Assembly: GCA_004010935.1 (NCBI GenBank)
Contig: CP026511.1
Location: forward strand, 4,650,001 to 4,714,000
Reading direction: 5' to 3'
Length of the DNA: 64,000 nucleotides
Source: Pseudomonadaceae bacterium SI-3
GTDB taxonomy: Bacteria; Pseudomonadota; Gammaproteobacteria; Pseudomonadales; Pseudomonadaceae
A program made the position numbers and the translations under genes. Below the pieces are notes generated by a model. The model searched no databases, was not told the DNA's origin, and worked only from the letters and a program-made list of their open reading frames with translations. Positions 46,243-54,254 of the stretch are shown here, piece after piece. Numbering within the stretch: the first letter of the stretch is position 1; every line of letters starts with the position of its first letter.

Positions 46243-47175
46243 CTAAACATCAGACGCAGCCTTGCCAGCCTCGGCCAGCAACCAATCGCGAAAGGCTTGC
46301 ACCTTGGGCAGGTCGCCGCTGTCGGCCCGATAAACCACGTAGTACGCCTGGGTTAGCGGGCAATCCAAGCCGCTGTCGGCCAGGGGACGTATCAACCGAC
46401 CCGCATCCAGGTCGTCCTTCACCATCACACTGCGCGCCAGTGCGATCCCCTGCCCGTTCATCGCTGCCTGCAGTACAGCGGCCGAGTTGTTAATACGCAG
46501 GCCGTGACTGGTGTTTATTTGATTGAAACCCGAGGCGTCCAACCACATTCGCCAGGTCGGGTAGTCCGCATCGGTCGCCATCGACAGGTCGTGGATCAAC
46601 GTAGCGCGCGGCAAGCGTTCTGTTGGCAGCCGCCCGCGCTCCAATAGCGGATAGCTTGGCGAGCAGACTGGAAATATAACTTCGTCCATAAGCCGAACGG
46701 CGGTTAGACCAGGCCAGCTGCCGGAACCATAGCGGACACCGACATCGATACGCTCAGCCTGAAAATCCGCCGAACGCGAACTGGTGTCCAGCAGCACATC
46801 CAGATCCGGATAAGCGTGCTGAAATCGCTCGATGCGAGGCAGCAACCATTTCGCAGCAAAGGCCGGGCTCACAGTAACGGTGAGCTCGACATTCGCGCCC
46901 GCGTCCCTAAGCCGTGACAAGCCCAACCGCAATTTTTCGAAGCCTTCGCGAATATCAGGCAGTGCCGAGCGCGCCGCGTCCGTCAATTCAAGGCGCGCCG
47001 AACCACTTGTGGCGCGGGTGAATAAAGCGACTCCAAGCCACGATTCCAAGTTGCGGACCTGATGCCCTACGGCCGCCGGCGTGACGTTCAACTCAGTTGC
47101 GGCTGCAGAAAAACTACGGTGCCGCGCTGCGGCTTCGAATGCACGCAAGGCGTTGAGGTTGGCAGGGGCAGTCAT
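46243..47175 (-). CDS. LysR-family transcriptional regulator (GcvA/AmpR-like)
   Basis: A 310-residue LysR regulator. The N-terminal helix-turn-helix ([40 protein letters not shown]) and an effector domain with [13 protein letters not shown] and [16 protein letters not shown] mark the GcvA/AmpR subgroup. ATG 47175 has AGGAAA nine bases upstream and gives the normal N-terminus; a TTG nine codons earlier is unlikely. It is divergent from a short-chain dehydrogenase gene across 175 bases and probably controls it. Confidence 0.9.
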   Translation of the reverse strand: MTAPANLNALRAFEAAARHRSFSAAATELNVTPAAVGHQVRNLESWLGVALFTRATSGSARLELTDAARSALPDIREGFEKLRLGLSRLRDAGANVELTVTVSPAFAAKWLLPRIERFQHAYPDLDVLLDTSSRSADFQAERIDVGVRYGSGSWPGLTAVRLMDEVIFPVCSPSYPLLERGRLPTERLPRATLIHDLSMATDADYPTWRMWLDASGFNQINTSHGLRINNSAAVLQAAMNGQGIALARSVMVKDDLDAGRLIRPLADSGLDCPLTQAYYVVYRADSGDLPKVQAFRDWLLAEAGKAASDV

Positions 47176-47350
47176 CGATAGATTTCCTATCTCGGTAGGC
47201 AAGATTTTATGCGTTGTTGGCAGTGCCTGAGCGAAACAACAATTGCATCAGGACGACAGTAAATGTCCCGCAGATGGGGAACCTCTGCGCCACCTGAAGG
47301 TTGTTGGCGATCATCAACCTTACGCTCAGCAACACTGCGGAGATCAAAAC

Positions 47351-48124
47351 ATGCATAGTTTTTCTAACAAGGTAGCCATCGTTACCGGCGGTAGTTCAGG
47401 AATTGGTAAGGAAGTCGCCAAGCGTCTGGTCGAAGCTGGCGCCTCGGTGGTTATTGGCGGTCGCGATGCGGACAAGCTGACCCGGGCAGCCCAGGATATA
47501 GATGCCAGTGGTCGTCAGGTACGTTCACTCGCTGGCGATATCGCCCAACCCGCCACTGCTCAGGCATTGGCTGACCTGGCGGTGCGCGAGTTCGGCGGAG
47601 TGGACGTTCTGATCAATAGCGCGGGTGTCTTCAATCCGAAGCCGTTCCTCGAGGTCAATCCTGATGAGTACGACTGGTTCCTCGATACCATCCTCAAGGG
47701 CAAGTTCTTCATGGCCCAGGCTGCTGCTAAAGCGATGCTCCAGCGCGGCGGCGGCGTTATCGTGCAAACCGGTTCGCTGTGGGCGATTCAGGCAATCGGC
47801 GCGACGCCTTCCGCTGCCTACTCCGCAGCGAATGCCGGCGTGCATGCCTTGACGCGTAACCTGGCGATCGAGCTGGCTGGGTCAAACATCCGCATCAACA
47901 CCGTGGCACCAGCCGTGGTCGAGACGCCGGTATACAACACCTTCATGGATGCTGAGCAGGTCAAGGAAGTGCTTCCGACCTTCAATGCGTTCCACCCGTT
48001 GGGGCGTAACGGACAACCCGGTGACGTAGCTGCGGCCATCCTGTTTTTGGCTTCGACCGAGGCCTCCTGGATTACTGGCGCCATACTGCCGGTCGATGGT
48101 GGTGTGACCGCCGGGCGCAACTAA
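47351..48124 (+). CDS. Short-chain dehydrogenase/reductase with altered catalytic motif
   Basis: A 257-residue SDR with a Rossmann fold. Cofactor motif TGGSSGIG (12-19), GGRDAD after beta-2 (NADP or NAD choice unclear), INSAG (88-92), Ser142 in VQTGSLW and Tyr157. The usual YxxxK reads Tyr157-Ser-Ala-Ala-Asn161 (codon AAT at 47831-47833), so the conserved Lys is replaced. The rest, including PAVVETPVY and [20 protein letters not shown], is standard. GGAG eight bases upstream fixes ATG 47351. Activity and substrate are uncertain. Divergent from the LysR gene. Confidence 0.88.
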   Translation: MHSFSNKVAIVTGGSSGIGKEVAKRLVEAGASVVIGGRDADKLTRAAQDIDASGRQVRSLAGDIAQPATAQALADLAVREFGGVDVLINSAGVFNPKPFLEVNPDEYDWFLDTILKGKFFMAQAAAKAMLQRGGGVIVQTGSLWAIQAIGATPSAAYSAANAGVHALTRNLAIELAGSNIRINTVAPAVVETPVYNTFMDAEQVKEVLPTFNAFHPLGRNGQPGDVAAAILFLASTEASWITGAILPVDGGVTAGRN

Positions 48125-48264
48125 ACAACCGTGTTCGTTGTGATTCGGTTGGGCTTAGCAAATGCGTAGGTGATCCGCCGCGTCTGGCGGACCGAATAGG
48201 TTCTGCCATCCCTCTCGCACCGGTAGAAGCGATACTCCATCAACGACCCATCCGGGGTCGGCAT
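48121..48264 (-). CDS. Possible 47-residue hypothetical protein
   Basis: A short open frame from ATG 48264 (AGAG a few bases upstream) to TAG at 48121, translating to [20 protein letters not shown] then [18 protein letters not shown]. It lies just downstream of the ArsR gene on the same strand, overlaps the SDR stop by a few bases, and has a protein-like composition. I recognise no family and length gives little statistical support. Confidence 0.28.
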   Translation of the reverse strand: MPTPDGSLMEYRFYRCERDGRTYSVRQTRRITYAFAKPNRITTNTVV

Positions 48265-48289
48265 GGTCTCTGCCTAGCCCACCATCGTC

Positions 48290-48595
48290 TCAAATGGCTT
48301 TTCCGAGCGCCTCGAGCAGCATGGCGATCTTCTGCTCGTTTCGCTTGTAGTAGGTCCAGGGGCCGATGCGTTGCGAGGTCACCAGCTGCGCGCGCTGGAG
48401 CGCGGCGAGGTAGTTCGAGACGGTCGATTGGGACAGCCCGACGCGCTCCTGGATGATGCTGACGCAGACGCCCAGCTGCTCGGGATCGGCTTCCTGCTCC
48501 GGGAAGTTGGTCTTCGGGTCCTTCAGCAGGGTAAGGATGGCCAGGCGGGTGGGGTTGTCCAACGCCTTCAGCGCTTCACTGACGTCTATGCTCAT
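48290..48595 (-). CDS. ArsR-family transcriptional regulator
   Basis: A 101-residue winged-helix repressor. EALKALDNPTRLAILTLLK starts the fold and VGLSQSTVSNYLAALQRAQLV is the recognition helix region. It lacks the metal-binding ELCVCDL motif of true ArsR; a lone Cys44 in LGVCVSIIQE sits at the equivalent helix, which could allow electrophile or redox sensing. It follows an Old Yellow Enzyme gene by 89 bases on the same strand, so it probably represses that operon from the repeated motif upstream (49817-49843). Confidence 0.9.
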   Translation of the reverse strand: MSIDVSEALKALDNPTRLAILTLLKDPKTNFPEQEADPEQLGVCVSIIQERVGLSQSTVSNYLAALQRAQLVTSQRIGPWTYYKRNEQKIAMLLEALGKAI

Positions 48596-48684
48596 ATCTG
48601 CGTCGGGTAGTGGGTTTTCGCGATCTTACGATACTTCGCCTCGAATCGCTGCGTGCCCTACGACGGAGGGCACGCAGCGGCGGT

Positions 48685-49809
48685 TTATTCCGAGTGGGCC
48701 GGATAGTCGGTATAGCCCTGCTCCGTTCCGCCATACATGCTGCTCGGATCAAGCGTGTTCATGGGCGACCCATGGGCAATCCGAGACGGCAGATCAGGAT
48801 TGGCAATGAACGCGCGTCCGAATGCGACAAGGTCGGCCCAGCCGGCTTCGATTGCCGCGGCAGCTCGCTCTGGCGTGTATTTACCCGCGTAGATGATTTT
48901 GCCGCTGAACGCCTTACGTACAGCCTGCCTGAAGCTGTTGGGCAATTCCGGCGCGCTGTCCCAATCGGCCTCAGCCAGTGACACATACGCCACGCCGATC
49001 TCTTCCAGGATTTTCACGGCTTCTACGTACGTCTCGTGGGGATCGTCCTCGACCAGCCCCAGGTAGACGCGCTCCTCATCGGTGCTGGCAAAGAGCGGCG
49101 CAAAGCGTATCCCGACCCGGTCCGCGCCTATCGCATCGGAAATCGCCTGCGCGATCTCGCGCAAAAAGCGCAGGCGGTTCTGCAGCGAACCACCGTATTC
49201 GTCGGTTCGGGTGTTGGTGTGAGCCGAGATGAACTGATTCACTAGATAACCATTGGCGCAGTGCACCTCGATGCCGTCGAACCCTGCCTCCAAAGCGTTT
49301 CGCGCAGCCTGGACATAGAGTTGCACCAGCTCTTTGACCTCCCCGGTTGATAGCGCTCTCGGGGTCGACGGATCAGCCAGCATCCCTTCGCCGGGCCCGG
49401 TCTCGATGAAGACTTTGACGTTGCGTGCGGGGATTGCAGAGGGCCCCACCGGATCAGCCCCGTCAGGCTGGAGCGATGTGTGGGACACGCGCCCGACATG
49501 CCACAACTGCGCGAAAATCACGCCGCCTTCGGCATGCACCGCTTGAGTGATGGCCTTCCAGCCTTCGACCTGTTCCTGGCTGTGGATGCCAGGGGTCCAG
49601 GCGTAGCCCTGGCCTCGCGGCTCGATCTGGGTGCCTTCGGTCACCATGAAACCTGCACCGGCTCGTTGCCGGTAATAGGTCGCCATCAGTGAGTTAGGGA
49701 CATTGCCCGGTTGCGAACTCCGCGAGCGCGTGAGAGGAGGCAGGACAATGCGGTTGCGCAGAACGAAGGGGCCGAGCGAAGTCTGGGTGAAGAGTGATTT
49801 GTGATTCAT
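48685..49809 (-). CDS. Old Yellow Enzyme-family NADH:flavin oxidoreductase
   Basis: A 374-residue FMN-dependent ene-reductase of the NemA/XenB class, acting on activated alkenes, nitro compounds or other electrophiles. Features: LPPLTRSRSSQPGNVPNSLM, the substrate-binding VHCANGYLVNQF (His and Asn with the following Tyr), RTDEYGGSLQNRLRF, and the phosphate-binding AGKYTPERAAAAIE...LVAFGRAFIANPDLP. Single TIM barrel without the iron-sulfur extension. Leads the two-gene operon ending in the ArsR regulator; its upstream region carries two copies of an AT-rich motif. Confidence 0.92.
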   Translation of the reverse strand: MNHKSLFTQTSLGPFVLRNRIVLPPLTRSRSSQPGNVPNSLMATYYRQRAGAGFMVTEGTQIEPRGQGYAWTPGIHSQEQVEGWKAITQAVHAEGGVIFAQLWHVGRVSHTSLQPDGADPVGPSAIPARNVKVFIETGPGEGMLADPSTPRALSTGEVKELVQLYVQAARNALEAGFDGIEVHCANGYLVNQFISAHTNTRTDEYGGSLQNRLRFLREIAQAISDAIGADRVGIRFAPLFASTDEERVYLGLVEDDPHETYVEAVKILEEIGVAYVSLAEADWDSAPELPNSFRQAVRKAFSGKIIYAGKYTPERAAAAIEAGWADLVAFGRAFIANPDLPSRIAHGSPMNTLDPSSMYGGTEQGYTDYPAHSE

Positions 49810-49816
49810 AACGTTA

Positions 49817-49843
49817 GATTTAGATATCGTGATTTATAGATAT
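49817..49843 (-). promoter_or_regulatory. AT-rich motif copy 1, probable ArsR operator
   Basis: Seven bases upstream of the OYE ATG. Read on the minus strand it begins ATATCTATAAATC and ends ATATCTAAATC, and contains the inverted repeat ATATC-N10-GATAT. About 21 of 27 positions match the copy at 49947-49973. Confidence 0.6.
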
Positions 49844-49946
49844 TAAAAGGCATGGGCTGCCTTACCGAGAAGTGCGTCGTCTCCACACAAGCGTCGAGCT
49901 TCAAACGTGGGCAGTGACGACCACTGGACTGGCTATGCTGGTCATC

Positions 49947-49973
49947 ATATCGATAAATGTCAATATCTAGATT
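49947..49973 (+). promoter_or_regulatory. AT-rich motif copy 2, probable ArsR operator
   Basis: Read on the plus strand it begins ATATCGATAAATG and ends ATATCTAGATT, matching copy 1 in opposite orientation 130 bases away. Both lie upstream of the OYE-ArsR operon. Confidence 0.55.
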
Positions 49974-50069
49974 TTAGACTGCGCCATGCTGAGATATTGG
50001 AGCTGCCGTGTCAGCACGGTGCCGAGCCCACCTAGACCGGCAAGGCACCTGCGCTTCGCGCCCTAGGGA

Positions 50070-50112
50070 AACGCCTGTGAAATAGACGACGCTTGTCGGT
50101 CTCACAGGCGTT
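50070..50112 (-). terminator. 11-bp stem-loop downstream of the DUF4198-like gene
   Basis: AACGCCTGTGA and TCACAGGCGTT form a perfect 11-bp stem with a 21-base loop, about 50 bases beyond the stop. No T-run follows, so Rho-independent function is doubtful. Confidence 0.4.
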
Positions 50113-50160
50113 GAAGCGATGCAACGAAGAGGATTTGGGCCCTTCACCTGCGATGGTCGA

Positions 50161-50886
50161 TCAGTGCTCGTGCTTGGCGCTGACGAAACTCAGCGAGGAG
50201 AACATGCCGCGCACGCGGGCGTCCGGGTCTTCGCTCGGGACGGTGGTGGACGCTGCGATGACGTTGAGGCCGTGGTTGCGCACGGTGATCTTCGCCTTGC
50301 CCTGCTTGTCGGTGGTCGCTGCCACTTCATCCGGGGTGTTCACGTAATCGGCGATCAGCTCGACGTTGGAAGCCGGTTTGCCGTCGACCAGGACCTGAAC
50401 CTCCAGCTCCTCTCCTACGTCAACCGACAAGGGATCACGTTGCGGGACGATGGCCAGTTTCAGCTTGTCTATCGATGGCAGCTTCGCACCCTCATGCAGC
50501 ACCGCCAGGCTGTACTTGTAGTAGCGACCGGAATCCAGCGCGCCGGGAACCTTAGATTCACCGACGTTGAGCCACTTCTTGTCCGGCGCCTGCGTCCAGT
50601 AGCCGTTGTCCAGCGCGACGCTGAGTACCGCCGGCGACTCAAGCGGCTTGAGTCGTGCATGGTCTTCGAGTCGTTCGACGGTGACCGGGATACGGCCGCC
50701 CCGCTGGTCGCTTGCCCAGGCTCCGGAAATCTTCTTCGGGTCATAGGCATTGTCCTCGGCGCCATGACCGTAGATCACCTCGATGTTGCCGCGACGCTCT
50801 TCCGTCCACATGCCGTGGGCACAGGCCTGCCCTGCCATTAGTGCAGCGATCAAAGCCATGGCGTATTTCGCGTGGTGCATGTTCAT
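50161..50886 (-). CDS. DUF4198/NikM-like periplasmic protein
   Basis: A 241-residue exported protein. The signal peptide (about 1-23, MALIAALMAGQACA) is followed by HGMWTEERRGNIEVIYGHGAED, a His-rich start typical of the DUF4198 family associated with metal (nickel/cobalt/zinc) uptake, and an immunoglobulin-like C-terminal domain (DVGEELEVQVLVDGKPASNV, TDKQGKAKITVRNHGLNVI). The C-terminus is also His-containing (SAKHEH). It follows the TonB receptor gene by 58 bases on the same strand and presumably handles the same metal in the periplasm. Function is inference from family and neighbour. Confidence 0.78.
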   Translation of the reverse strand: MNMHHAKYAMALIAALMAGQACAHGMWTEERRGNIEVIYGHGAEDNAYDPKKISGAWASDQRGGRIPVTVERLEDHARLKPLESPAVLSVALDNGYWTQAPDKKWLNVGESKVPGALDSGRYYKYSLAVLHEGAKLPSIDKLKLAIVPQRDPLSVDVGEELEVQVLVDGKPASNVELIADYVNTPDEVAATTDKQGKAKITVRNHGLNVIAASTTVPSEDPDARVRGMFSSLSFVSAKHEH

Positions 50887-50944
50887 CTTCTTTCCTTATG
50901 GATACATCGAGTGGCGGGCCGGCTCGGGTTGAGCCGGTGCTGCG

Positions 50945-53065
50945 TTACAGATCTAGCGACAGGCTCACGCTCAGGTTGCGCGGATCGCCTGGCATGACCC
51001 AAACATTGCTGTAGGAACGTTCGTAGTAGGTGCGGTCGAAGGCGTTGTTGAGGTTCACACCCAGGGTCAGGGCCTGCGTCGCCTTGTAGCGCGCCAGCAG
51101 ATCGACGGTGGTGTAACCCGGCAGTTCGAAGCCGCTATCCGCGACGTTGCCGGAACGATCGCCGACATAATTGACGCCACCGCCGAGCTCCAGGCCTTGC
51201 AAGCCGCCATCGAGGAACTCATACACGCCCAGCAGGCTACCGCTGTGCTCGGGCACGTTGAGCAGGCGGCTGCCGCGCGCGCGAGTGTTGTCCTCGGTCA
51301 CTTCGGCATCGACATAGGCGTAGGCGCCGATCACCCGAACTTCGTCGGTCAGCTGTCCGGTCAACTGCAGATCGATACCGCGGCTGCGCACTTCGCCAGC
51401 TGCGATTTGATAGGCCGAATCCGCGGGGTCCGCGGTGAGCACGTTTTCCTTTGTCAGGTGAAACGCAGCGACGGTCATGCCCAGACGGCTGTCGAGCAGA
51501 TCGAACTTGAAGCCCGCTTCGTAGCCCACCCCCTCCTCGGGGTCGAAGGCCGCGCCTGACGCATCGGCGCCGCCATTGGGCTTGAATGACTGCGAGGCGT
51601 TGGCGAATACGGCCACTTCAGGCACGAATTGATAAAGCGCCCCAACGCGCGGCGTGATCTTTTCATGGGTCTGCTCAGCGCGGGTACCAGCGACTTCGTT
51701 GTCCAGCCGATGCTCGTAATGGTCGTAACGCGCGCCGATGACGCCGAACAGCTTTTCGCTGAAGCGCATCTGGTCCTGCAGGTTCAGCGAGCGGGAATAG
51801 ACCAGCTCATGCCGATCGGTGCTGCGCCCGTCAGGGCCTACGCTGAATGGAGGACGCGGTTGCCCGTAAACCGGTTCGTAGATGTCGATCGGCGAAATGG
51901 GACGGGTGCGCATCAAGCGCTCATCTTTGGCATAGCGCTCGTACTCAGTACCGATCAGCAGGTTGTGCTCGATGTCGCCGGTATAGACCAGGCCACGCAG
52001 CTCCAGCTGGGTGATGCTGTCCTGCCAGTTGAAATCGCGATAGCGGTACTCGCGGTTGAGGGTGCGGGCATCGTCGGCCAGAAAGCTTGCCTCGGTGGCG
52101 CCTCCATTCAGACGCCCTTGCTTGTAGTGGCTGGCCAGGCGGACGGTCCAGCTGGCGTTGAGATCATGCTCGATCTCGGCCTGCAGGCTTTCGTTGTTGT
52201 TATCGATTTCGCCGTCACCGGGCTCACCGAAAAAGTCGGAGCGCGAGACGCTGCCAAGGCGATCATTCGGCGCAACCACACCGCGGTCGAATACCTGGCT
52301 GCTGCGGATGACTTCGGCCTGCACCAGCAGGCGCGTCTGCGGCGTCAGTTCCCAGCTGAACGCCGGGGCAAAGAACTGCCGCTCGCTGGAGCGGTAATCA
52401 CGAAAGCTCTTGTTGTCCTCTACCGCCAGATTCATGCGGTAGAGCATCGTGCCCGCATCATCCAACGGTGTGTTGACGTCCAGGCTGCCGCGGTAACGAT
52501 CCCAGCGGCCGGCACTCAGGTCCAGGCGCGCAAACTGGTCATTCTGCGGACGCTTGCTGACGATGTTGATGGTGCCGCCTGGGTCGCCGCGGCCATACAG
52601 GCTGGACGCCGGCCCTTTGAGCACGTCGATACGCTCGATGTTGGAAGGGTCCTGCGGGTTCATATAACCGCGGTTGACGCTGAAACCATCCTTGTAGAAC
52701 TCAGACGTGGTCAGCCCGCGGATGCTGTATTCGTACATGGTCAGGCCGCCGAAGTCGTTCTGCCGCGCCACGCCACCCGCGTAGTCCAAGGCCTTCTCGA
52801 TACGCGGGCTGTCCAGATCTTCCAAGACCGTGGCGGGGATGACGCTGACCGCCTGGGGCACCTCATCCAGCGGGGTGTCGGTCTTGGTGGCGCTCGCTGA
52901 ACGGCGGGCGCGATAGCCGTTTACCTCGACTTGCTCACGCTCGGCCGTGACTACCACTTCCTCGAGAACAGCGCTGTCCGATTCCTGTGCCAACGCCGAC
53001 AGGCTGCCCAAACCTGCCATGGCGGCAATGCCCCATACCCTTGCTGCAACCCAACTGCTGTTCAT
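50945..53065 (-). CDS. TonB-dependent outer-membrane receptor (siderophore-receptor type)
   Basis: A 706-residue outer-membrane transporter. A signal peptide (about 1-26, ending LSALAQE) precedes the TonB box LEEVVVTAE (about 34-42), a plug domain (about 65-170, DEVPQAVSVIPATVLED, IERIDVLKGPASSLYGRGDPGG) and a 22-strand barrel ending ...NLSVSLSLDL. The sequence is of the siderophore-receptor subfamily, but the DUF4198 partner points towards a metal complex. Its ATG is preceded by GGAAG lying inside a perfect 41-bp palindrome, and TTGACA on the minus strand at 53121-53126 is a good -35 box. Confidence 0.92.
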   Translation of the reverse strand: MNSSWVAARVWGIAAMAGLGSLSALAQESDSAVLEEVVVTAEREQVEVNGYRARRSASATKTDTPLDEVPQAVSVIPATVLEDLDSPRIEKALDYAGGVARQNDFGGLTMYEYSIRGLTTSEFYKDGFSVNRGYMNPQDPSNIERIDVLKGPASSLYGRGDPGGTINIVSKRPQNDQFARLDLSAGRWDRYRGSLDVNTPLDDAGTMLYRMNLAVEDNKSFRDYRSSERQFFAPAFSWELTPQTRLLVQAEVIRSSQVFDRGVVAPNDRLGSVSRSDFFGEPGDGEIDNNNESLQAEIEHDLNASWTVRLASHYKQGRLNGGATEASFLADDARTLNREYRYRDFNWQDSITQLELRGLVYTGDIEHNLLIGTEYERYAKDERLMRTRPISPIDIYEPVYGQPRPPFSVGPDGRSTDRHELVYSRSLNLQDQMRFSEKLFGVIGARYDHYEHRLDNEVAGTRAEQTHEKITPRVGALYQFVPEVAVFANASQSFKPNGGADASGAAFDPEEGVGYEAGFKFDLLDSRLGMTVAAFHLTKENVLTADPADSAYQIAAGEVRSRGIDLQLTGQLTDEVRVIGAYAYVDAEVTEDNTRARGSRLLNVPEHSGSLLGVYEFLDGGLQGLELGGGVNYVGDRSGNVADSGFELPGYTTVDLLARYKATQALTLGVNLNNAFDRTYYERSYSNVWVMPGDPRNLSVSLSLDL

Positions 53066-53069
53066 ACCT

Positions 53070-53110
53070 GCTTCCGATCAAATGTTATACCGTAACATTT
53101 GATCGGAAGC
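53070..53110. promoter_or_regulatory. Perfect 41-bp palindrome at the TonB-receptor promoter/ribosome site
   Basis: Arms GCTTCCGATCAAATGTTA and its exact complement (18 bases each) flank TACCG. The core AAATGTTA-N5-TAACATTT resembles Zur-type boxes (GTTA...TAAC in AT-rich flanks). It overlaps the likely -10 region and, at its left end, the Shine-Dalgarno of the receptor gene, so it could act as DNA operator, RNA hairpin, or both. Confidence 0.75.
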
Positions 53111-53126
53111 TGTCTCTAACTGTCAA
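53097..53126 (-). promoter_or_regulatory. Candidate promoter of the TonB receptor gene
   Basis: On the minus strand TTGACA (53121-53126) is followed after 18 bases by TCAAAT (53097-53102), a perfect -35 with a modest -10. The -10 lies inside the 41-bp palindrome, as expected for repression by a bound factor. Confidence 0.5.
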
Positions 53127-53203
53127 GGCCGCACGCCCTCTGGAAAGCTGGGTACAGCTAGGGCAGCATGCGGCGACAACGATCCATAACGAGGAACGCA
53201 GCG

Positions 53204-53572
53204 ATGATCGATTTCGACAACAAGGGTTTCTTCAAGCTAAAGCAGAACGATGAGTACGCCGAGCGGGTCCGGTCGTTGCTGTTGGACGACGAGCAGGTAG
53301 TCGATTCCTACAAGTCCATGCGTGACGGCGTGGTGTTTACCAACAAGCGGATCATCGCGGTCAACGTGCAGGGCATCACCGGCAGCAAGAAGGATTTCAC
53401 TTCCCTGCCCTACAACAACATCGTTGCTTATTCGGTGGAGACGTCCGGGACTTTCGATCTGGACTCGGAGCTGGAGGTCTATTTCTCGTCGCTTGGGAAG
53501 GTGAAGTTCGAGTTCACCGGCAAGACTTCGATCGTCGAGATATCGAAGCACATATCCAAACATCTACTCTGA
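53204..53572 (+). CDS. Bacterial PH-domain protein
   Basis: A 122-residue cytoplasmic protein made of one bacterial PH-like domain (bPH): YKSMRDGVVFTNKRIIAVNV, KKDFTSLPYNNIVAYSVETS, DSELEVYFSSLGKVKFEF and the C-terminal helix SIVEISKHISKHLL. Related proteins are common, short and of unknown role; some assemble as oligomers. ATG 53204 has GAGGA eight bases upstream. It is divergent from the TonB receptor across 138 bases that hold the palindrome, so shared control is possible. Confidence 0.85.
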   Translation: MIDFDNKGFFKLKQNDEYAERVRSLLLDDEQVVDSYKSMRDGVVFTNKRIIAVNVQGITGSKKDFTSLPYNNIVAYSVETSGTFDLDSELEVYFSSLGKVKFEFTGKTSIVEISKHISKHLL

Positions 53573-53663
53573 ACTGAGCGGCAGCGTACAGCGCAGTGCT
53601 GCACCTGCAGGGGGCTCAAGTCGTTGCGCGTCGTCCGGCAACGACGGACCCACACCAACCCTG

Positions 53664-53686
53664 GCTCGCTAGCATAGGTAGCGAGC
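53664..53686 (+). terminator. Hairpin downstream of the PH-domain gene
   Basis: GCTCGCTA and TAGCGAGC form an 8-bp stem with a 7-base loop, 92 bases after the stop; the following AATTAAGTTTG is AT-rich but not a clean T-run. Confidence 0.4.
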
Positions 53687-53720
53687 AATTAAGTTTGACT
53701 GCCGCAATGAACCGGTGTCG

Positions 53721-53924
53721 TTACCGGTCAACCTCCACATCAGGGAAGGCTTTTTCAGCCGTCGAAGAGACGGCCTCGACAGGACGGGAAGACAACTCCG
53801 AAGGTTTAGTTTGTTCAGAGCGAATACCTAACGCGACCAGCAATGTCTCGCTCATTTCCATGAATGAATAGCCATCGGCCCATATTTCGGTTTTGCCGTT
53901 CAGTCTGTTATCCATGCTTTCCAT
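53721..53924 (-). CDS. Possible small hypothetical protein
   Basis: A 67-residue frame from ATG 53924 (MESMDNRLNGKTEIWADGYS onward) to TAA at 53721. Composition is protein-like (acidic, few Cys) and base composition is lower in GC than neighbours, but there is no clear ribosome site and no recognised family. The frame stays open further upstream, where the translation looks non-coding. Confidence 0.25.
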   Translation of the reverse strand: MESMDNRLNGKTEIWADGYSFMEMSETLLVALGIRSEQTKPSELSSRPVEAVSSTAEKAFPDVEVDR

Positions 53925-54254
53925 ATCCCAGGCTGCGCGCCCACTCAGCCGTGCGTTCGAATTGTTTTCTACGCCTGTTGGCGACACGGAACTGCAGCAT
54001 CCTGCGTGCCAACATTGAAAAGAAGTTTTTTTCTTATATATCAATCGCTTACGGAACCAATAAGTTCCAGAAAATGTTGCAAGATGCACGATTCGCAATC
54101 TGCACCCTTGCGATGTGCATGTCTGCCCGTCTGTGCTGCAGATCACAAAATGGAGTCAGGATAATGACCAGACCACGGCCCGTGTCTTCGCCAGCGGTAC
54201 ACGACCAGGTCCGGCCTTTCGGCATAATTGGTAGCCCGCCCCTGAGCACGTGCC

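Larger units (their letters stand above)
49810..50160. other. 351-base intergenic region with regulatory repeats
   Basis: Between the OYE-ArsR operon (reading left) and the DUF4198-like gene (converging from the right). It contains two inverted copies of an AT-rich motif (49817-49843 and 49947-49973), listed separately, and a hairpin at 50070-50112. No coding frame is supported. Confidence 0.6.
53573..54254. other. 682-base region between the PH-domain gene and mdcR
   Basis: Lower GC than its surroundings. It contains a terminator-like hairpin (53664-53686) and a weak minus-strand frame (53721-53924), listed separately. The mdcR promoter should lie near 54180-54250; CATAAT at about 54221 could be a -10, but no matching -35 is seen. 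Confidence 0.5.

Noticed and set aside
45975..46250. Minus-strand frames reading [12 protein letters not shown] sequence
   Set aside because: This translation is the well-known artefact of reading a tRNA gene as protein; it covers tRNA-Arg and its terminator.
51629..52900. 423-codon frame opposite the TonB receptor gene
   Set aside because: Antisense shadow; the receptor has signal peptide, TonB box, plug and barrel.
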